Made by a program: the position numbers and the translations under genes. A DNA stretch of 64,000 bases from Robiginitomaculum sp. (GTDB lineage Bacteria; Pseudomonadota; Alphaproteobacteria; Caulobacterales; Maricaulaceae), in the NCBI GenBank assembly GCA_016765135.1, contig JAESQN010000031.1:62001-126000 (forward strand), read 5' to 3'. Numbering within the stretch: the first letter of the stretch is position 1; each line of letters begins with the position of its first letter. This document shows, in pieces, positions 53,985-62,811 of this stretch. The notes beneath the pieces were generated by a model. It saw only the letters and a program-made list of their open reading frames with translations. It had not been told where the DNA came from and ran no database searches.

Positions 53985-54270
53985 TCAGGGCGCGCATATA
54001 ACGCTTTGCTCGGTTCCAAAAATTTTCAATCCCGTTGATGTGATTATGTCTTTCTACAAACAACTCTGAATGATTAATCCAAAAAAAGTGAAAGTCAGAA
54101 ACATCAAGCGCATTATAACCACGCCGACCATCCGTATACACGATACTATCGGGCACAACCTTTTACCCAATGATTGGCTGCAAAGTCCTGGAAGAGGCGC
54201 CCGGAATGACCTTGGTATTAGTCTCCCTACCACCACGCTTTAGTCGTTCCAGCAACAAAATGCTCTATTA
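53985..54270 (-). pseudogene. IS1595-type (ISXO2-like) transposase fragment
   Basis: The minus strand encodes a C-terminal transposase fragment: VVPDSIVYTDGRRGYNALDV, INHSELFVERHNHINGIENF and NRAKRYMRAL. These match the ISXO2-like catalytic domain. Upstream in the same frame KRGGRETNTKVIPG continues it but is interrupted by a stop near 54165. The start of the gene and its final part are missing, and no terminal repeats were found. It lies beside the IS481-like element, so this spot has taken more than one insertion. Confidence 0.82.
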
Positions 54271-54369
54271 AACATTCCTGTTTACATCGGCCAATTCTGC
54301 TCTTTCTCATACTTGTCTTCTATAATACACCTTATGCTTTATCTGGGGCAACCTTAATGTTCATAGGAG

Positions 54370-55170
54370 TTATAGAGACAATAACGGCAAGTCATGGCTG
54401 GCCAGGACTTCGTTAATGTCTTCTTTGCGTAATATTCTATTTTTAATATCCAGGGCCTGCGGCACATCGGTAAGCGCAATTTGTCGTCCCTCATGCAATA
54501 CCAGCACAATATTACACCAGCGTTTGATAAGTGCGTCTACATGGGTTGCCAAAACGAGTATATGTTCTTCATGGAACATGCCCTCAATACGTTCTTGCGC
54601 CTTGTCAACGAACCGCGCATCGCCTGCACCAATCCACTCGTCTAAGATATAAATTTGCGAGGACATGCTTGTCACAATCGCAAACCCAAGACGTGCGCTC
54701 ATACCTGAGGAATATGTTCTCACAGGCAAATCTATATCCGAGCCAAGGTCGGCAAATTCGAGAATTGTAGGCAAATAACGGTCAATTTGTTTTTCCGTGA
54801 GCCCAGCCTGGCGTCCACGGCGGTAAATATTTTGATAGCCGGTGCGTTCAGGATCCATGCCAGTGCCGGCCGCAATTAGCCCAGCAACCTTTCCGATTCT
54901 AACAACCTTGCCAACCTCTGGCTCATATATGCCCAACAACACATTTATCAAAGTTGATTTACCCGCCCCATTTGCGCCGATTATGCCAAGGCGGTCGCCC
55001 GAACGAAGGGTAAAATTTATATTTTGCAAAGCCACTTTATGTTGGCGTTTTGAACGTTTCTTAAAACGCAACATTTCGCCAACTTTATTCTTGAAAGAAC
55101 GGGTTTCAGAAATAAAGAGGGGAAAAACCACTTTAACATTCGTCACAGACAGGCGGGAGGTAATTTTCAT
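54370..55170 (-). CDS. wzt: Wzt-like polysaccharide ABC transporter ATPase
   Basis: A 266-residue ABC ATPase. It has Walker A GANGAGKST, the signature YSSGMSARLGF and Walker B IYILDEW with the acidic residues, plus a switch His in LATHVDAL. The length leaves no room for the C-terminal carbohydrate-binding domain of classical Wzt, so export is probably not governed by that end-cap recognition. The partner permease Wzm lies immediately upstream (2-base gap). The pair exports a lipid-linked O-antigen or capsule-type glycan across the inner membrane. Confidence 0.88.
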   Translation of the reverse strand: MKITSRLSVTNVKVVFPLFISETRSFKNKVGEMLRFKKRSKRQHKVALQNINFTLRSGDRLGIIGANGAGKSTLINVLLGIYEPEVGKVVRIGKVAGLIAAGTGMDPERTGYQNIYRRGRQAGLTEKQIDRYLPTILEFADLGSDIDLPVRTYSSGMSARLGFAIVTSMSSQIYILDEWIGAGDARFVDKAQERIEGMFHEEHILVLATHVDALIKRWCNIVLVLHEGRQIALTDVPQALDIKNRILRKEDINEVLASHDLPLLSL

Positions 55171-55172
55171 AA

Positions 55173-56057
55173 TTATGACCAGTATATGATCCGGCGACGG
55201 AATTTGACAAACACAAGAATAGCAAAGATCCAGACAACCATCGCCAGACCCATAACAACGAAATAATGCATGAGTTTCGGCGTACCGCCCAATAGAGGCG
55301 TTCGCATTAACTCCAAAAAATAATAAAACGGGTTTAAATCCAAAATTAAGTGCGGCTTACCTTGTGGTATATCCGCTGCTCGCCAAAAAACCGGGCTTAA
55401 ATAAAACCCGAACTGCAAAAAATTTGAAACGGCATGAGGTAAGTCTTTTAAACGGGCACCAAAAACACCCAATATTATCCCGCCCGGAACAAGCACAAGC
55501 ATAACAAGGACGACACCGGGAATAAACAGGAAAATTTGCCAATGAAAGCCGACAAACAAAAAGGACACGCCGAGAACAACAGGCGCGCTAAACAACAGCA
55601 CCACAAAGCTTCGAGCAACCAGCCGTACAGGAATTTCTGCGAAAGACAAATGGAAACCTGTACTCGCAGCGGTAGGAGAGCCGTACATTGCCCCGCCCTC
55701 GGCCAGGGTCGAGTATATGAATGTCCAAAAAACGACACCACAAGCCACATATACAATATAAGTTGGATCCGTGATTTTAAACAAAAATTTACCCAAAATC
55801 ATAAAGCCGGTTACAAAAACCAGCGTCCCTGCCACATTCCACAACGGGCCCAGGAACGAACGGCGATAGCGCGATAAAACATCATCAGCCCCCTCGCGGA
55901 GTATCGCACCAAACCTGGTAAACACCGTCGCTACATCCGCCAGGGTCGAAGCCATTGGATTAGCCGCATCCGTAATAAATATTTCGCGTTTGGCAATTGC
56001 CTTCCTGCGCAAGGCCCTTTTCTCCAGTTTGGTTAATTTATGGTCAGAAACAAACAA
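55173..56057 (-). CDS. wzm: Wzm-like polysaccharide ABC transporter permease
   Basis: A 294-residue permease of the ABC-2 type. The polar N-terminus (about residues 1-55, rich in Arg and Lys) is followed by six membrane helices between about 65 and 285. The motif SRYRRSFLGPLWNV just before helix 1 is typical of Wzm and KpsM proteins. It carries the glycan through the membrane with the Wzt-like ATPase. It is preceded, after 89 bases, by the glycosyltransferase gene at 56147-57649, so the four genes read as one operon. Confidence 0.88.
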   Translation of the reverse strand: MFVSDHKLTKLEKRALRRKAIAKREIFITDAANPMASTLADVATVFTRFGAILREGADDVLSRYRRSFLGPLWNVAGTLVFVTGFMILGKFLFKITDPTYIVYVACGVVFWTFIYSTLAEGGAMYGSPTAASTGFHLSFAEIPVRLVARSFVVLLFSAPVVLGVSFLFVGFHWQIFLFIPGVVLVMLVLVPGGIILGVFGARLKDLPHAVSNFLQFGFYLSPVFWRAADIPQGKPHLILDLNPFYYFLELMRTPLLGGTPKLMHYFVVMGLAMVVWIFAILVFVKFRRRIIYWS

Positions 56058-56146
56058 GGCAGGCTCCTTTAAATCGGCAACTAAACTTCCGAGTGGAAAG
56101 CTCGTTAGTTACCCTGTTTCGTCCATAACTGACAAGGAGGAAATTA

Positions 56147-57649
56147 TTATTTTTCATAGATATCCAGGAGTATGTGGGCAAAATGTCCATAATTATATTC
56201 ATTCAGCGCATAGTTACGTCCGGCTTTACCATGGACGGCTATTTTGGCCGGGGATGCAAGCAATAATGACAATGCCCTGCCAAAATCTCCGGCCTTCTTG
56301 TCATCATAAATAACCCCGCAGCTGGCCAGTTCAATAATGCTTTCAACATTGGGTAAAGGCGTGCTGATGATGGCTAAACCCGCCAACATATATTGTGAAA
56401 GTTTATTCGGGCATGCGCCGGCGTGATTTTCCACATATGAATGATAAGGAATAATACCTATGTCTGCGGTGCTCGCATATGCAATAAGCTTGTCTTCGCC
56501 TATACTGTCAAGAAAATATATGGACTGGTTTAAAAGCCCCGTACCGTGAGCATGATTGATCAACTGCTTCCGAAATACATTGTTGGGGCCCCTGATAAAC
56601 AGGGCCGCATTTTTCGGGTTGAGCTTTGCCCACTCGTCTATCACCCACTCCACCCCCCTGTGCTTCGCAAACCCGCCTTGAAACAGGACGGAAACCCGAC
56701 CCTGGGCCAGTTTTTTTATGTCAGATTTTTTCGGGACTTCAAACTCTCCGTCTTTGCGGGGTGAGGCATTTGGCAGAACCAGGAAATCAAGGCGCGGGAA
56801 CCGGGCGTTAAATTTCTCCGCCAACCCGGGCGACACTGTAACGGCGGCGTCCACATGCTTAAACAACATCCGCTCCAAGGCAAAAAACAAATAGCGGGGC
56901 CTGGGCCAAAGTAAATATGCATCCGGACCATACTCATGGGCATCATATATAAGCCGGCAGCCGTATTTTGCTTTTAGCAAACTGGCTGCAAGCAGGCTAT
57001 CCGGATCGTGGGCATGAATGATGTCTGGTATATATCCGTTTTGTTCAACATCAAAAAGCACACAAGCCGCAAACCCGGCCATGTGATCTCGAAAATACCA
57101 ACGGTAGCCGCGCAACGCCTCGATCAGGGGGCGAAACCTGCCGCCCGACACAAACCGCCATATATTTCTGGGGATTTGTTTAATTTTCAAGACCAGTGTT
57201 TGTAAATAGCGACGATAATATAAGGCACTATAATTCAGCACGGCCTGGCCTTTTGGCAAATGCCGGACACTTAAATATACCGCCCTAAGGCCGCGCACCA
57301 AAATCTTAAAACCCAAAAAAACCAGTATGAATGGCAGGCTAATTAAAAAAGGAAGTGTCCAGATTGCCAGATCTCTGCCGCGCGGAACAATGCCGGAACC
57401 CAGCATAAGCATGAGGATATTGCGGAGCTTCAAGGACGGATGTTCAGGTGTAAAAATATTTTCGGGTATATTTGGTTTTGGGCCTTTGTGCTTTATCTGC
57501 CCTTTGGCTACATGAGAAAACCCCATCACGCGCACATCATAACCGTTTTCTTTACCAAAATTGGCACTCCAGCCTATTCTGGGGTCAAGGGAGGGTTGGT
57601 GACAACATAAGACCAAAAGCCGTTTTTTATTTTTGGCCGGACTTGTCAT
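56147..57649 (-). CDS. GT4-type glycosyltransferase with membrane-embedding insert
   Basis: A 500-residue GT-B enzyme. The N-terminus reads RLLVLCCHQPSLDPRIGWSANF, DIIHAHDPDSLLAASLL and YDAHEYGPDAYLL, and the donor half has VSVLFQGGFAKHRGVEW and CPNKLSQYMLAGLAIISTPLPN. A hydrophobic stretch (about residues 98-127) between the Rossmann halves may bind the membrane or mark an insert. It is one base before the next upstream gene's stop region, so translation with member C is likely. Donor and acceptor sugars cannot be assigned. Confidence 0.83.
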   Translation of the reverse strand: MTSPAKNKKRLLVLCCHQPSLDPRIGWSANFGKENGYDVRVMGFSHVAKGQIKHKGPKPNIPENIFTPEHPSLKLRNILMLMLGSGIVPRGRDLAIWTLPFLISLPFILVFLGFKILVRGLRAVYLSVRHLPKGQAVLNYSALYYRRYLQTLVLKIKQIPRNIWRFVSGGRFRPLIEALRGYRWYFRDHMAGFAACVLFDVEQNGYIPDIIHAHDPDSLLAASLLKAKYGCRLIYDAHEYGPDAYLLWPRPRYLFFALERMLFKHVDAAVTVSPGLAEKFNARFPRLDFLVLPNASPRKDGEFEVPKKSDIKKLAQGRVSVLFQGGFAKHRGVEWVIDEWAKLNPKNAALFIRGPNNVFRKQLINHAHGTGLLNQSIYFLDSIGEDKLIAYASTADIGIIPYHSYVENHAGACPNKLSQYMLAGLAIISTPLPNVESIIELASCGVIYDDKKAGDFGRALSLLLASPAKIAVHGKAGRNYALNEYNYGHFAHILLDIYEK

Positions 57650-58942
57650 CTAGCCGCGCTCGAAAAAACGGTAAACCGGCCTTGCCAGTATTGCCAAAAA
57701 GCGGTAGCGCGGCGGGTTTTTAAGATATGCCACTTCTGCTTGGATAATTCGCCAGTTAAACCAGTCCTTAAAATTCAAAACTCTGCGCTTGAACAGATCT
57801 TTTACGGGGGCTGGTTTTGCCTCCAGAGCGTCGATGCAAAATTTTTCTATGCCGCCGACGAACCCGCGGTAAGTGAATTTCTTTGTCTCGATAATGTCTG
57901 CATAAGACCGGTCCACCATGGTTTGCACACGTTCATCGTCCAGAAGAGCTTCGAAAACCGCATCCAAATTCGTATAATCAGGTGCCACAGGAATATAATG
58001 CTGCCAGGGGCGCAAAACCCCGTTATAATGTCCCTCAATTAAAATCTGGCAAGTCTTGGTTGCGGCGGCTTCCAGATGGCGCGGCGACAATGCCCTTAAG
58101 TCCAGCGAGCCTTCTTGCGACATAAAGCAGGCCGCCTGAACCTCCTCAAAGCTCGCATTTTTGTGTGTTTCCAGATAATTTTCGACTTTTTCCTTTAACC
58201 GCCCGTCCCGGTCAATGATCGAGGCTCCGCCCTCAACCCCGACAACGGCCCGACTATTGGCCAAAAATTTAAGCCAGTCCATGCCTGATATTGTATCGGC
58301 GTCATTGAGCGAAATATCGACCGCCAGGTTTCTTTCGCGGGCCTCTTTTTGAAAAACCTCTCCAATGCGTACTTTTTGAATGCCGTGTTCCCCGAGCCAA
58401 TAGGCGGCCCGCCAGGCCCGGTAGCTGATCATCCACTTACGCTGTGCCAACGGTTTATGAAAAGACTGGATGCGGCGCAGAACCTTTTCGTCAATATACC
58501 CCGTGAGCACGGTTTTATATTTGACCGTATTGCGCTTCACATTTTTGTAAATAATCGGCCACTGGCTCTCGTCTGCACAGCTCAGGACAATATCAACATT
58601 GAAATCATCGATAATTTTGGACAACATATCCGTGTGGATAAATTCGTCCTGGGGCATGGCAATTTTCAAGGCCGGGTATGTGCCGATCTCGCGCACAATA
58701 GCCGTGAATTTATTAAATACATCCCGCCCCCAGCGCATGCCGCAAAAACTTGTATGAAAGACAATTACGTCAAAAGACATGCTGCGGATAGTGTCCCACG
58801 GCCAGCCAAGGGCAATATTGATATAAACGACCCGGTGTTTTGAATAACGCTTTAAGGCGTATAAGTGCGTTTCAATGGTGCTGCGCAAAGGATAAACACC
58901 GCGTGTGTAATACACAACCAGAATGGTTTTTCTTGATCGCAT
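57650..58942 (-). CDS. Glycosyltransferase-like protein, paralogue family member C
   Basis: A 430-residue protein sharing ordered motifs with members A and B: IAMPQDEFIH, TVLTGYIDEK, DWLKFLANSRAVVG, EGGASIIDRDGRLKE, FEEVQAACFM, LSPRHLEAAATKTCQIL and DYTNLDAVFEAL. It is the smallest member and so defines the family core. The start at 58942 (MRSRKTILVV) is chosen over a codon 11 residues upstream. It is directly followed by the GT4 gene at 56147-57649. A glycosyltransferase role is inferred. Confidence 0.68.
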   Translation of the reverse strand: MRSRKTILVVYYTRGVYPLRSTIETHLYALKRYSKHRVVYINIALGWPWDTIRSMSFDVIVFHTSFCGMRWGRDVFNKFTAIVREIGTYPALKIAMPQDEFIHTDMLSKIIDDFNVDIVLSCADESQWPIIYKNVKRNTVKYKTVLTGYIDEKVLRRIQSFHKPLAQRKWMISYRAWRAAYWLGEHGIQKVRIGEVFQKEARERNLAVDISLNDADTISGMDWLKFLANSRAVVGVEGGASIIDRDGRLKEKVENYLETHKNASFEEVQAACFMSQEGSLDLRALSPRHLEAAATKTCQILIEGHYNGVLRPWQHYIPVAPDYTNLDAVFEALLDDERVQTMVDRSYADIIETKKFTYRGFVGGIEKFCIDALEAKPAPVKDLFKRRVLNFKDWFNWRIIQAEVAYLKNPPRYRFLAILARPVYRFFERG

Positions 58943-59256
58943 AATTATTCCACACCCATAAAGCTGACACGTCAAAGACCATTACAGCTTAATATCTAAG
59001 AGGGCAATGTGCATTTTCTGTCGCTGTTTTGCTCCATGTGCTTCTTTATGAATCCATCCTCAACCAAACCTGGATATAGCTTAGGGAGTCTCTAAATTAG
59101 GGGTATAGTCCATACCACTTATTTAAACCTGTCAGCCATAGCTCAAGTCTGGGGCGACAGAGATGGGGTATGTTTACCACATTAAGGACGGTTAGAGCGA
59201 AAGGCTATAACCAAAAGGAGCAATTTGGTGTGCATTTGCAAAGCCATTTGAACGTA
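58943..59256. other. Intergenic stretch of 314 bases, nothing recognised
   Basis: This spacer separates two minus-strand genes. It has stops in all frames at short spacing, no tRNA-like fold and no obvious inverted repeat. Some phrases look like decayed coding sequence, but no family could be named. A promoter for member C may lie here. Confidence 0.4.
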
Positions 59257-60573
59257 TTATTTCTCTTGGACACCGTTCTGGCCTTTAGCCGAAAGCTCTT
59301 CTCCGAAATCCACAGCATTGAAGTAGTCTAGATACCCCATATTGTAGGTTCCGGTTCCGTCTTGCCAGTTTGGTGACAATAATGGAGGGGCGGCTTCTTT
59401 GACGGTCAAACTGGAATACGGTTTTTTACCATCTAAGCTTTGCGTGTATTGCCGTATCATGGGTGTGGTGGGCAACATTTCCATACGTTGTTTTTCCGTT
59501 GAGCTAAGCTGCATAAGCTCAGTGGCACTGAGAAGCCTTCCGTCCAACCTAAACATGAACCCGAACCACGGATCAATGCCTACCCATTTACCCCACTCTG
59601 GAACCCAAAACTCTGCAAGTGCGTGGGAATACGGTACTAGACCCTTGAAGGGAGGAAAGTAATTATAGGCACCCACACGGCGGACTTTTGGTATAAGTGT
59701 AGACGAAGCAGCCATCTCCAGCCACATGTCCCGCATGCCGGCACATTGAAATGCTGATTGCCCAGACCAAACAAGGTCTAATCGGGATTTAATCGGTAGG
59801 GCGTTAAATTGGGTTCGCGCAATTCCAGCACTGCCTATACGTATAGGCTGGGTGTAAAAAATACTTGCTAAGCGCACAGCTTCCAACACCGTAGGGTTAT
59901 CTGTGTTCAATTGATCACGAATTTCACTGGCAACAATTAGATTGGGTAGCGTCTCCATTGGCTCATAAGACAAACTAGCTTGCTTTGCCAAGTCTATGGT
60001 AGTTGGTAGTGTCAAATTAGTTCGACCCGCAATTGTATAGCCATCAGCCTTGTTCATACCAATTGTCGCAAGGTGGGCGGGAGATTGTCTAATAAGTTCA
60101 ATATATTTCGGGGTTTTACAAGATTGCGCGAAACTCAAATTGTTTGAAACAAAGCTAGGTAGGATTTGACAAACTGTCGGCTTAAAAATCAAATAATAGC
60201 GTTGTTGCTTTAGGGTTGCTTCCAAAGCGGCGGGATACGACCATACCATATCTTCGGGGCCGCCAAATATTTCATTCTTATATTTTGTAAAAGTTTCAAA
60301 ACCATTTTTATCCGGTTCCGTGCCGTTAAATAAATCTACATTACCAGTAGTAACCAACATTGCCGTTGTAAACGAAAGGGTCGATTGCTCTATACGAACA
60401 AGTACGCCCCCATTATTTATTGGTGGAGAGGCATGCCTAAATTTCGTGAGCGTAATATCATCTTGCTGCAAAGATTTGGCACCAAATACACCACCTGCGA
60501 CAAAAAGTATGATCACCAAGCCGCCCGCAATGAGCTTAAATTTCCTTTTTGTAGTTTTCATATTCCGGCCCAT
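59257..60573 (-). CDS. Membrane-anchored transglutaminase-like protein
   Basis: A 438-residue protein with one N-terminal transmembrane helix (about residues 13-31), so the body is probably periplasmic. Near the C-terminus it has a transglutaminase-type triad: GQSAFQCAGMRDM (Cys277), VPYSHALAEFW (His317) and WVGIDPWFGF (Asp334). The ~240 residues before it have no recognised family. It lies downstream of the WbpI-type gene in the same orientation. It parallels the cytoplasmic relative at 33432-34433. Possible roles are cysteine protease, cross-linking or glycan attachment to protein. The start may be the second ATG, four codons later. Confidence 0.68.
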   Translation of the reverse strand: MGRNMKTTKRKFKLIAGGLVIILFVAGGVFGAKSLQQDDITLTKFRHASPPINNGGVLVRIEQSTLSFTTAMLVTTGNVDLFNGTEPDKNGFETFTKYKNEIFGGPEDMVWSYPAALEATLKQQRYYLIFKPTVCQILPSFVSNNLSFAQSCKTPKYIELIRQSPAHLATIGMNKADGYTIAGRTNLTLPTTIDLAKQASLSYEPMETLPNLIVASEIRDQLNTDNPTVLEAVRLASIFYTQPIRIGSAGIARTQFNALPIKSRLDLVWSGQSAFQCAGMRDMWLEMAASSTLIPKVRRVGAYNYFPPFKGLVPYSHALAEFWVPEWGKWVGIDPWFGFMFRLDGRLLSATELMQLSSTEKQRMEMLPTTPMIRQYTQSLDGKKPYSSLTVKEAAPPLLSPNWQDGTGTYNMGYLDYFNAVDFGEELSAKGQNGVQEK

Positions 60574-60652
60574 TTACCAGCAAACAAGATGGCTTGCAAG
60601 TTACAATGCCCACATAGCTATACGAATAAAACGCTTCAGATTTGCTCTGGTA

Positions 60653-61714
60653 TCATTGTTTGGTTTTCAAAAAATCAGACACAAGACCAGCACACAGATC
60701 AGCCGCATCTCCAAGGCCGTAATCGGCAATTGTGCCGCGTTTCCCGTGCCAATCATCCGCTGTCCATAACCGGTTCCAGCCCGCTTCAATGGTTTCAACC
60801 CATTCGGTTTCGTCGCGCATGGTGATACAAGGTTTGCGGTGGAAATAGGCTTCTTTTTGCAGGCCGCCAGAATCCGTCAGCACCAAATCACAATGCTGTA
60901 ACAAGGTATGCAGATCAAAATATCCCACCGGGTCGATCAATTGCAAGCCTTTGGGAACAATACCGCGTTTGGCCAGCAACTGGCGGGTGCGCGGGTGGAC
61001 GGCAAAAATAATCGGGCGGTCTTGTGCCTGGTTTTCCAAAAATGCAATCAGTTTATCAAACCGCTCTGGGTTGTCGGTGTTTTCAGCCCGGTGCATGGTA
61101 CAGACGGCAAATGGCTTGTCTTTCACACCAAGCTTGTCCAGTAAATCTGTATTGCTTTTGGTCTTGTCTATGGCAAATAATGTGGCGTCGTGCATGACAT
61201 CGCCGACCATATGGACGCCGTTTTCAATGCCTTCAGCTTTCAGATTATCAACGGAAATCTGGGTTGGGCACAGTAATAGCTCAGAGACTTGATCCGATAA
61301 AATCCGGTTAATTTCTTCAGGCATTTTACGGTTAAATGATCGCAACCCAGCTTCTACATGGATGACAGGAATATGTATTTTCACCGCCGCCAACGCCCCC
61401 GCCAAGGTTGAATTTGTATCGCCGTAAATCAGGATAGCGTCCGGTTTTTCGTCTAAAAAAATTACTTCCAAAGCCTCCAGCATTCTTCCTGTCATCTGCC
61501 CGTGGGAGCCGCCGCCAAGTTCAAGGCGGTGTTTCGGGGTTGGAATACCCAATTCTTCAAAGAAAATATCCGACATATTGGCATCATAATGTTGTCCGGT
61601 ATGGACGATATGTTCTTCAATATCGGGGAAAGCCCTAAATGCGCGGCTGATGGCGGCCGCCTTGATGAATTGGGGCCGCGCACCGACGATTGTCAATATT
61701 TTCTTGCGCGCCAT
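60653..61714 (-). CDS. wbpI: WbpI/WecB-type UDP-sugar 2-epimerase
   Basis: A 353-residue UDP-N-acetylglucosamine 2-epimerase-family protein with the GT-B-like fold. Hallmarks are VGARPQFIKAAAISRAF, IYGDTNSTLAGALAA, HVEAGLRSFNRKMPEE and LTDSGGLQKEAYFH. WbpI members invert C2 of UDP-diacetamido-glucuronic acid to the manno form; WecB members act on UDP-GlcNAc. Because WbpA, WbpB, WbpE and WbpD are all in the window, WbpI is the better reading, but by sequence alone the two cannot be separated. It ends 11 bases from the next gene's start in the operon. Confidence 0.83.
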   Translation of the reverse strand: MARKKILTIVGARPQFIKAAAISRAFRAFPDIEEHIVHTGQHYDANMSDIFFEELGIPTPKHRLELGGGSHGQMTGRMLEALEVIFLDEKPDAILIYGDTNSTLAGALAAVKIHIPVIHVEAGLRSFNRKMPEEINRILSDQVSELLLCPTQISVDNLKAEGIENGVHMVGDVMHDATLFAIDKTKSNTDLLDKLGVKDKPFAVCTMHRAENTDNPERFDKLIAFLENQAQDRPIIFAVHPRTRQLLAKRGIVPKGLQLIDPVGYFDLHTLLQHCDLVLTDSGGLQKEAYFHRKPCITMRDETEWVETIEAGWNRLWTADDWHGKRGTIADYGLGDAADLCAGLVSDFLKTKQ

Positions 61715-61725
61715 ATTGCTGCCTC

Positions 61726-62811
61726 CTAACCTAGGTATTTCTTCGCGTCCGGGACAAAATGCACATGTTGGGCAATACAGCGCTTGATTGTCGGCATATT
61801 TTCCTTGGTCCAGGCAACGGTTTTGGCAATGCCTTCCTCGATGCCCACGGAGGCTTTAAATCCAAGTTCAGCTTCAGCCTTGGCGGCACTGCCAAAGCGG
61901 TTGCCCGAGCTGTCCCAGGCGCGGCGGGCTTTGCGCAAGTCCAGGGGTGTCCCATTGCCCGTTGCTTTATTGATGGCTTCGGCCAATTCGCGGATCGTGG
62001 TCTCATCGCCCGACGCCAGATTATAAGCTTCGGACGGTTTGCCGTGCAGGGCGGCGGCCATCAGACCACGGGCCATGTCCTCGACAAAGATAAAGTCGCG
62101 GGATGTCCGCCCTTCATCGTCCAATGGCAAAGCTTCCCCGTGCAGGGATTTAAATACAAATGTCGGGGTAACATTGCGCCAAATTGTATGCACCGTGCCG
62201 CGCCAGCGACCAGCACCCAAAATTTCGCCGGGGCCGTAAACGTTCATAAACCGGGCTTTAACAAATGGCAGACCGTCAGATTTCCAGTAATAATTACCGT
62301 AAAGCTCGCCGATGATTTTCGAAACCGAATAAGGGCTGTCATGAAATAATGATACAGGCGCTTCTTCGTCGGTTGCGGTTGCTTCCCCGTAGGTTTTCGC
62401 CGCAACGGCACAGGCGGCGGCGGCATAGACGATTTTCTTGAGGCCTTTAATTTGCGCCAAACGGTTAAACAGCGCCAGGCTGGAATAATTATTGTGCATA
62501 TGATCACGCATCGGGTCTTCGATGGAAGACTGGTTGCCGTGAAATGTCGCCAATTGATAAGCGTAATCCAGATCGTCCGGCAGGCGCTCCAAAACCTCCG
62601 CATTGGTGATAGAGCGCGGGATAAATTCAACTCTTGGATCGTCCCAGACATTGACCATATCGGCGGACAGCAAATTATCCACCACTATCAGCTTCTTGAT
62701 ATCTTCCTTCAGCAGCATTTTTGCCAGATTAGAGCCGACAAACCCGGCCCCGCCAACGATCAATATTGTTGCGCCGGTGAAATTTTTTGTATCAAATTTT
62801 GTTCTAGTCAT
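61726..62811 (-). CDS. NAD-dependent sugar epimerase/dehydratase
   Basis: A 361-residue extended short-chain dehydrogenase with ILIVGGAGFVGSNLAKML, a YQLATFHGNQSSIEDP loop, SPYSVSK (Tyr and Lys of the active site) and FMNVYGPGEI. It also has a short AAACAVAAKTYGE strand in place of the usual Ser-rich one. It overlaps the upstream epimerase gene by one base. The substrate is unknown; UDP-glucose 4-epimerase-like and dehydratase-like relatives are both possible. Confidence 0.83.
   Translation of the reverse strand: MTRTKFDTKNFTGATILIVGGAGFVGSNLAKMLLKEDIKKLIVVDNLLSADMVNVWDDPRVEFIPRSITNAEVLERLPDDLDYAYQLATFHGNQSSIEDPMRDHMHNNYSSLALFNRLAQIKGLKKIVYAAAACAVAAKTYGEATATDEEAPVSLFHDSPYSVSKIIGELYGNYYWKSDGLPFVKARFMNVYGPGEILGAGRWRGTVHTIWRNVTPTFVFKSLHGEALPLDDEGRTSRDFIFVEDMARGLMAAALHGKPSEAYNLASGDETTIRELAEAINKATGNGTPLDLRKARRAWDSSGNRFGSAAKAEAELGFKASVGIEEGIAKTVAWTKENMPTIKRCIAQHVHFVPDAKKYLG

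Noticed and set aside
53875-54156. A 93-codon minus-strand frame as a stand-alone gene
   Set aside because: Only its first ~57 residues match an ISXO2-like transposase and the frame is broken upstream, so it is a relic.
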